This document shows positions 22,767 to 23,736 of a DNA stretch of 23,736 nucleotides, piece after piece. The notes beneath the pieces are model-generated. The model did no database searches, had not been told where the DNA came from, and saw only the letters and a list, made by a program, of their open reading frames with translations. How positions within the stretch are numbered: the first letter of the stretch is position 1; each line of letters begins with the position of its first letter. The stretch is from an uncultured Christensenella sp. (GTDB taxonomy: Bacteria > Bacillota > Clostridia > Christensenellales > Pumilibacteraceae): contig CAJTNI010000027.1 in assembly GCA_910577945.1 (NCBI GenBank), positions 1 to 23,736 on the forward strand. Direction: 5' to 3'. Position numbers and translations under genes: made by a program.

Positions 22767-23098
22767 AACTCCTCCTTATCGCTCTTTAACCTGTTTAACA
22801 GCCGCTCGACTATCATATCCATATCGTTGTCGGAAATGAGTGAAACACGCTCCGGCTCGATACGCGGCTTTGCCGTGTCAAGCCCCAACAAATAATCGGC
22901 GGTAATTCCGTACAAATTGCAAAACTTGACGATAGTATCGCTGTCGGGCTTGGCGTCGCCGCCTTCGTACCGACTGTAAGTTTGTTGCGTCACACCAATC
23001 TCGCGCGCCACCTCGACTTGCGTCAAATTGTTCTCGAACCGCAACCGTCTCAGCCTTTCGCCTATTCCGCCGCCGTTCGTTGTTTTTTCGTCATTCAT
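22763..23098 (-). CDS. XRE family helix-turn-helix regulator
   Basis: A 111-residue DNA-binding protein. Residues 12-68 are a clear HTH_3/Cro-CI domain (IGERLRRLRFENNLTQVEVA, then VTQQTYSRYEGG, then ITADYLLGL). The remaining 40 or so residues are acidic and helical and may mediate dimerisation or act as a cleavage or interaction tail. It lies 12 bp after the Sel1 gene and overlaps the protease gene by 4 bp, so it is embedded in the operon rather than heading it. Its start is supported by GAGGAAAT a few bases upstream. It probably controls this operon; the operator would lie beyond the window, upstream of the truncated Sel1 gene. Confidence 0.92.
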   Translation of the reverse strand: MNDEKTTNGGGIGERLRRLRFENNLTQVEVAREIGVTQQTYSRYEGGDAKPDSDTIVKFCNLYGITADYLLGLDTAKPRIEPERVSLISDNDMDMIVERLLNRLKSDKEEL

Positions 23099-23110
23099 AA
23101 TTTCCTCGCT

Positions 23111-23736
23111 TTATTTTATTATTCGCATTGCCTTTAATCTATCCAAAGCGTATTTTGCATCCGCATCTCCTTGCTCTGCCGCTTTCCTATACCAACTCAC
23201 CGCTTCCGCATAGTTTTGTTCTACGCCCATACCATTCTCATAACAACCCCCGAGATTATATTGCGCAGCCGCATTTCCTTGCTCTGCCGCTTTCCTAAAC
23301 CACTTAACTGCTTCTGCATAGTCTTGTTTTACTCCCCAGCCATTATAATAACAACCACCGAGATTACATTGCGCTCTCGCATGTCCTTGCTCTGCCGCTT
23401 TTCTATACCAACTCACCGCTTCCTCATAGTTTTGTTTTACTCCCATACCATCCTCATAACAATAACCGAGATTACATTGCGCATCCGCATTTCCTTGCTC
23501 TGCCGCTTTCCTATACCACTTAACTACTTCTGCATAGTTTTGTTCTACGCCCATACCATTCTCATAACAACCACCGAGATTACATTGCGCTCTCGCATGT
23601 CCTTGCTCTGCCGCTTTCCTAAACCACTTAACTGCTTCTGCATAGTCTTGTTTTACTCCCCAGCCATTATAATAACAAACCCCGAGATTACATTGCGCTC
23701 TCGCATGTCCTTGCTCTGCCGCTTTTCTATACCAAC
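23111..23736 (-). CDS. Sel1-repeat protein (5' end beyond the window)
   Basis: The frame is open to the window edge, so at least 208 residues are present and the N-terminus is missing; an ATG at 23554 is internal to the repeats and not the start. It consists of 36-residue Sel1-like repeats with the core YRKAAEQGxAxAQxNLG-xCY-x-G-GV-QxY-EAV: five full copies and a final partial one, ending in DRLKAMRIIK. Sel1 repeats form alpha-helical superhelices that bind other proteins. It is the first visible gene of the six-gene operon, 12 bp before the XRE gene, and its repeats recall those inside the neighbouring protease. By eye its base composition is more AT-rich than the genes to the left. Confidence 0.9.
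   Translation of the reverse strand, partial: WYRKAAEQGHARAQCNLGVCYYNGWGVKQDYAEAVKWFRKAAEQGHARAQCNLGGCYENGMGVEQNYAEVVKWYRKAAEQGNADAQCNLGYCYEDGMGVKQNYEEAVSWYRKAAEQGHARAQCNLGGCYYNGWGVKQDYAEAVKWFRKAAEQGNAAAQYNLGGCYENGMGVEQNYAEAVSWYRKAAEQGDADAKYALDRLKAMRIIK
23150..23736 (-). repeat. 108-bp tandem coding repeats with a 324-bp higher-order period
   Basis: Each Sel1 unit is 108 bp. Units alternate in an A-B-C-A-B-C order: the marker CTCCCCAGCCATTATAATAA occurs at 23332-23351 and again exactly 324 bp later at 23656-23675, and the flanking bases match over long stretches. This indicates duplication of a three-unit block. Confidence 0.8.

Noticed and set aside
23150..23736. CRISPR-like regular repeats at the right end
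   Set aside because: The 108-bp period is in frame and encodes Sel1 protein repeats without variable spacers.

Overview
The window looks like chromosome from a GC-rich, spore-forming, Gram-positive anaerobe, most likely a gut member of the Clostridia. A Christensenellales-type lineage is my guess, not a demonstrated placement. The evidence is a Firmicutes-style ecfA1-ecfA2-ecfT-truA operon, adjacent spmA and spmB spore-maturation genes, TTGACA/TATAAT sigma-A promoters with 16-17 bp spacers, GGAGG-type ribosome sites, and lipoproteins with Gram-positive-type lipoboxes. I found no rRNA, tRNA, CRISPR array, transposase or phage structural gene.

Layout. 1-63 is the tail of a plus-strand gene. 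83-3362 (minus) is the energy-coupling-factor vitamin transporter module followed by truA. 3488-4990 (minus) is a MATE exporter, divergent from spmA-spmB and a helical-bundle protein (5149-6885, plus). 7099-8430 (plus) is a second MATE exporter, with a consensus promoter and a long leader ending in a terminator-like hairpin. 8431-8928 has no convincing gene but holds a MITE/REP-like inverted repeat and a 60-bp tandem duplication. 8929-9081 is a small YjzC-like protein, followed by a bidirectional terminator. 9152-10549 (minus) is a glycine-rich lipoprotein. 10783-16249 (minus) reads as a TetR regulator, ABC ATPase, FtsX-like permease and DUF2779-type nuclease in one transcription direction. 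16374-18038 (minus) is a lipoprotein with MBG-like repeats.

The most interesting part is 18217-23736. Six tightly packed minus-strand genes form one apparent operon: Sel1-repeat protein (cut by the window edge), XRE regulator, cytosolic zinc-ribbon/trypsin-like protease, SPFH-domain protein with a C-terminal zinc ribbon, long coiled-coil protein with an acidic tail, and a Vps4/katanin-like AAA ATPase with an apparent N-terminal MIT-like helical bundle. The combination recalls both the bacterial PspA-SPFH membrane-stress modules (B. subtilis ydjFGHI) and the eukaryotic/archaeal ESCRT-III-Vps4 pair. I propose it as a candidate bacterial membrane-remodelling or stress/defence module with proteolytic control. 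The domain calls are readable in the sequence. The ESCRT-like function is inference.

Limits: no database search or structure prediction was run. Family names come from motifs I could read, and promoters and hairpins were found by eye.
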